Positions 61,029 through 64,000 of a DNA stretch of 64,000 bases are shown here, piece by piece. Under the pieces are notes generated by a model that saw only the letters and a list, made by a program, of their open reading frames with translations, had not been told where the DNA came from and searched no databases. The DNA comes from Geosiphon pyriformis (lineage: Eukaryota; Glomeromycota; Glomeromycetes; Archaeosporales; Geosiphonaceae). Both the position numbers and the translations under genes were made by a program. The stretch is from the NCBI GenBank assembly GCA_016748015.1, contig JAAOMT010000561.1, positions 256,026-320,025 on the forward strand. The letters run 5' to 3'. Numbering within the stretch: the stretch's first letter is position 1; every line of letters starts with the position of its first letter.

Positions 61029-61547
61029 ATGAGTGATTCAGAACATGAGGTGCAGGAATTAAATGGCAGTGATGTAAAAATAAAAAATCTTTTTATTCCT
61101 CGAAAAATTTTCAAAGCAAAGTTTGAAACGATAAAGTTTGTTTCTCTTTGTTGAAATTTTAAAAAGGACACTACAAAATCTAACAGCTCACCACCAGCAA
61201 AAAAACGCAAAAGATTATCGTCCACAACTTCGAAAAAATCCACAGTCTCGAAGCCTAAATCTAATTCTAACTCTAAATCAGCTTCATCCTCGTCTACATC
61301 TGTTTCAAAAACAGAATCTTCCTCTGGTACCGCAAAGAAAGGAACTTCTGGTAACAAATGGTCTCAGGAGGAAGATAAAATATTGTTAACCGAGATTATC
61401 GCTTTACTGCCTCCTATTCCATGGACTCAAATTGCTGAAAAACTCGAAGGAAGAGATGCGACTAGTGCTAAGAATCGATGGGCTGGGATTCGAAGGTCAA
61501 TTGCCAAAGGTGGTGGCCTTTCAATTTTTGGTGGGGATAAGGAGTGA
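61029..61547 (+). CDS. Myb/SANT-like domain protein, two exons
   Basis: Exon 1 61029-61073 codes MSDSEHEVQELNGSD; the intron (61074-61166, 93 nt, GTAAAA...AAAAAG) is phase 0; exon 2 61167-61547 codes DTTKSNSSPPAKKRKRL onward (141 aa in total). Seen: an acidic start, a basic nuclear-localisation-like KKRKR, a long Ser/Lys/Thr-rich linker (about residues 30-80), and a C-terminal Myb/SANT domain (about 85-135) with W-S-Q-E-E-D-K-I-L at its start, PWTQIAEKLEGRDATSAKNR as the second and third helices, and W-A-G-I-R-R after them. Probably nuclear and DNA-binding, but a single repeat could also bind chromatin. The acceptor lacks a pyrimidine tract just before AG, so alternative acceptor use is possible. 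Confidence 0.75.
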
Positions 61548-62160
61548 AATATATTTGAAAAATAGTAAATTTTTGATAGTTAAAGTATTTTGAATATTTT
61601 ATAAATAATAGTTGATTTCTAATTTTCGAAAAGATGAGACATAAATCCTGCATGCAATTTCAAACCTTAGCTTCTCTCGATACGCAAGTGGTATTAATCA
61701 TTCAAATTTTTCATTGATGAATGCGTTGTTTAAGAAACGCAATTGAGATGCTGGAAACTTGAATCTATGAAAAGCCATAATGAAAGATTGCAACATAGTT
61801 AAGAATTCCCTTTTTCTCTTCTCCAACTAGAACTTTAATAATTTCAAATGGGTTAAATCACTAGAGAAAGTTTAACATATTATAAGTAAATAACCCCCCC
61901 CCCCGAATCTCATAAGTGAATAGTATTCAAAAATTAATTGCATTATAAAGAGTTTTGTTTCGTTTCGTTTCATTCAGAGATCTGAATCTTTAATATTCGA
62001 GGTTTGAAAGGTTACTATCTACCAACTGAGAAAAAGAACCAGTCGACTTTTCCAAAATATCAAGCAGAATTTTAACCTTTTTTGAAAAAGATGTAGTGGA
62101 CATCCTAAAGCGAAAATTTTCAAAAATGACAAAATTTTTGAATATTCAGCACTATCGATA
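61548..62160. other. Convergent 3' spacer
   Basis: Presumed 3' ends of the Myb/SANT and Usp genes. A run of 11 C lies at 61894-61904 and is likely to be length-unstable. Confidence 0.5.
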
Positions 62161-62162
62161 TC

Positions 62163-63190
62163 TTAACTTTCTTGTCCTTTAACTATAATTACGGTACACT
62201 GGCAACTGTGGCTGCACCAGTCACTCACGGAACCCAAAATTGTACTGAATTTAAATGAGATTGATTAAAAAAAATATTAAAATGAATGAATAAGAATATT
62301 AAGTATTTGGAAAACTTCAAGATACCGTTTTAAAGCACCTAGTCCACGAGAACCGATAACCAAAGTATTGGCATTAACCTCAGAAACTTTGCGAACAATC
62401 TCATCACGAGGGTCACCTCGCATGGCAATGGCTTTACATGCAAACTTTTTAGGTGATGGAAAATACAAAGTGAGTACTTTTGAGACAACTCCAAACTCCA
62501 ATCACCAATCATTCAAGGCATACATTTTGAGCCTTCAATATCGCAGCGTATTCTTGCAAAAGTTGATGGCTTTGTAACCGATACTAATTCCAAGGGCAAA
62601 AAATGATCAAACATATCCTCATTAAAATTAAATAAAATACAGAGTCAAAAACATGCCTGTTCTTCGAGATTCGTAATGATCTCGGTAAAGTCCATGTAGT
62701 GGGCACCTATGGCTGAGTATAATTTGAAGAATAAGGGCTCTAGTGTAGCACACAATTAGTTTGTTCCCGGATAAGGTATTTAGCCCTAACGCGGATAACA
62801 AAACTGTTTAGGTAGCAACGATTAGTAACTTACCGTACGGCCCCGGAATCGCCGGAATAGGCCTCACATTCACTAATACCGTCTAGAAATGATTATCGAA
62901 AAACAGGACATATAAAAAATAACTTTCAAAAGTTACAAATACAATCTGTTGACTGTTTGTAATAAACTCACCAAATCACTTTCTTTTCGTAATAAATTAG
63001 CAACAGTCCAATCAAAAGCTTCTTTGCTATGTTTCGAATGGTCAAGGCCAATGACAATGACACGATTAATTCTATGGTGCGTTTCGGGATCATGGGTGCT
63101 TGTCAGCTCTAAATCTGCTGTAGCAGTATTGATTGAATCATTTTGCGGAATTTGAGCGGAAGCAGCTTGTGTATCTGTGGTTGTTGACAT
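62163..63190 (-). CDS. Universal stress protein (UspA family), six exons
   Basis: Exons 63190-62972, 62882-62834, 62712-62657, 62583-62524, 62444-62326 and 62244-62163 (194 aa). Every junction keeps the frame and rebuilds one Usp domain. Seen: a Ser/Thr-rich leader (1-40), then RVIVIGLDHSKHSKEAFDWT (first strand with the D of the nucleotide pocket), TVLVNVRPIPAIPGPYG, HYMDFTEIITNLEEQ, YRLQSHQLLQEYAAILKAQ, KAIAMRGDPRDEIVRKV, and LVIGSRGLGALKR-TILGS, which gives the ATP-binding signature G-x-x-G-(9x)-G-S at residues 159-173; the end is SDWCSHSCQCTVIIVK. Usp proteins bind ATP and help survival under stress, in the cytosol. Intron 3 (62656-62584) begins GC instead of GT (CAG/GCATGT), because only that cut joins EEQ to YRLQ in frame. 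Its neighbour on the left is convergent. Confidence 0.9.
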
Positions 63191-64000
63191 TGCTGGTTTG
63201 CTTAATTTATATGATTAAAATGTTATATATTTTTAGGATCAGGGAAGCAAAGTTTTTATATTCTTTCGTATAAGTCATTATGACGTATATAATTTTGATA
63301 ACTTGATCATCCCACAAATGGGTGAGGCGTGATTTGTTCAACATTGTCAGCCCACATTGACAAAAATTCATGATCAGCTGATTTTCGCAGTAGGAAACTT
63401 TCGGAAGATATTTGCAACACACTACAAATTGCAATTAGCAATTAAATATCTTAAGTATTTTCAGAATCAAAAATTAATTCACTTATTTTTTTGAACCTGT
63501 TTTCAATTGGGAGTCCCAATTATTGTAAGAAGGATGCAAAATTCAAAATTCTTTTTATTAATAGATTCAATATTATACTTGAAATTTGATGGAAGGTAAT
63601 AGTGACACCTTTAATTAAATAATTCAAAATATTGCTTTTTTAAACAAACCAAATTCCTTGCTAAATTTTCAAAATTTTGGAATCTATACCTTTTGAATGA
63701 ATTGTGGCTAATGATAACTAATGACCTCATTGATTCATTGATTCGACTAAACTAATTAGAATGAAATATAGAATATTATAAAAAATAACCCTAAAAGATT
63801 TTCAATAGGATTCAGGTTAGAATTAAGAAAATCTATAAATTTAGAAATATTATCCCAAAGATTTTTTAGGAACACGGCTAGTGTGTTTCAAAGTTTTCTT
63901 TTATTGAAACTTCCTTTTACTTTCCAGAATTATTTTTATTCCTCTTGTTATTGTAATGTAAAAATTACATCAATTATTTGCTCAAAAAAAAACAACCATT
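63191..64000. other. Upstream region of the Usp gene and window end
   Basis: No gene was recognised. A 75-codon minus frame at 63207-63434 lacks features. Promoter elements for the Usp gene must lie here, but none is clear. Confidence 0.4.

Noticed and set aside
61019-61357. 112-codon minus-strand frame opposite the Myb/SANT gene
   Set aside because: It is acidic (Asp/Glu-rich) only as the complement of the Ser/Lys-rich coding strand; the plus-strand gene explains the openness.

Overview
The window looks like nuclear DNA of an arbuscular mycorrhizal fungus (Glomeromycotina, Rhizophagus- or Gigaspora-like). The reasons are a very AT-rich background, short GT-AG introns (63-139 nt), an expanded BTB-BACK-TLDc gene family, a decayed Sel1-repeat gene, Tc1/mariner relics and compact single-copy genes. 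The genus is an inference from family content, not a database match.

Left half (1-34 kb): an accessory landscape. One apparently intact BTB-BACK-TLDc gene (1716-3209) is followed by two broken copies (6413-7832 and 23275-24773) and two short eroded fragments (about 3572-3765 and 9622-9830). Between them lie a Sel1-repeat relic (minus strand, about 10 kb), a triple 140-bp repeat, a pyrimidine-rich minisatellite, and a GC-richer satellite of alternating 96/97-bp units (193-bp dimers) set in a recurring module and containing an assembly gap (13069-13262). Two Tc1/mariner transposase relics (about 14.5-15.05 kb and 21.2-21.8 kb, both minus) follow. Very AT-rich deserts (about 16.2-21.1 kb and 25.1-33 kb) have no recognisable genes and show opposite local G/C strand bias.

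Right half (34-64 kb): gene-bearing sequence with transposon debris. It holds a four-exon gene of unknown function with a recombinase-like N-terminal helical region (36750-38310, plus); two decayed TnpB/Fanzor-like nuclease genes on opposite strands (about 39754-40260 minus and 45000-45568 plus); a tRNA-like cloverleaf with about 117 nt inserted at the anticodon loop (46488-46668); a divergent intact BTB-BACK-TLDc gene (48578-50135, plus); a PTR2/POT-family transporter (50772-52605, minus, three exons); a small two-exon gene of unknown function (58384-58831, minus); a two-exon Myb/SANT-like protein (61029-61547, plus); and a six-exon universal stress protein (62163-63190, minus) with one likely GC-AG intron.

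The genes do not form one pathway. The BTB-TLDc genes are probable Cullin-3 adaptor-type proteins, the PTR2 gene imports solutes, the Myb/SANT gene is probably nuclear, and the Usp gene is a cytosolic nucleotide-binding stress protein. The main story is family turnover (intact gene, pseudogenes, fragments) in AT-rich, transposon-littered DNA. The strongest non-routine signals are the paired Fanzor-like relics, the split tRNA-like element and the modular satellite. All exon models come from reading splice sites and frames by eye.
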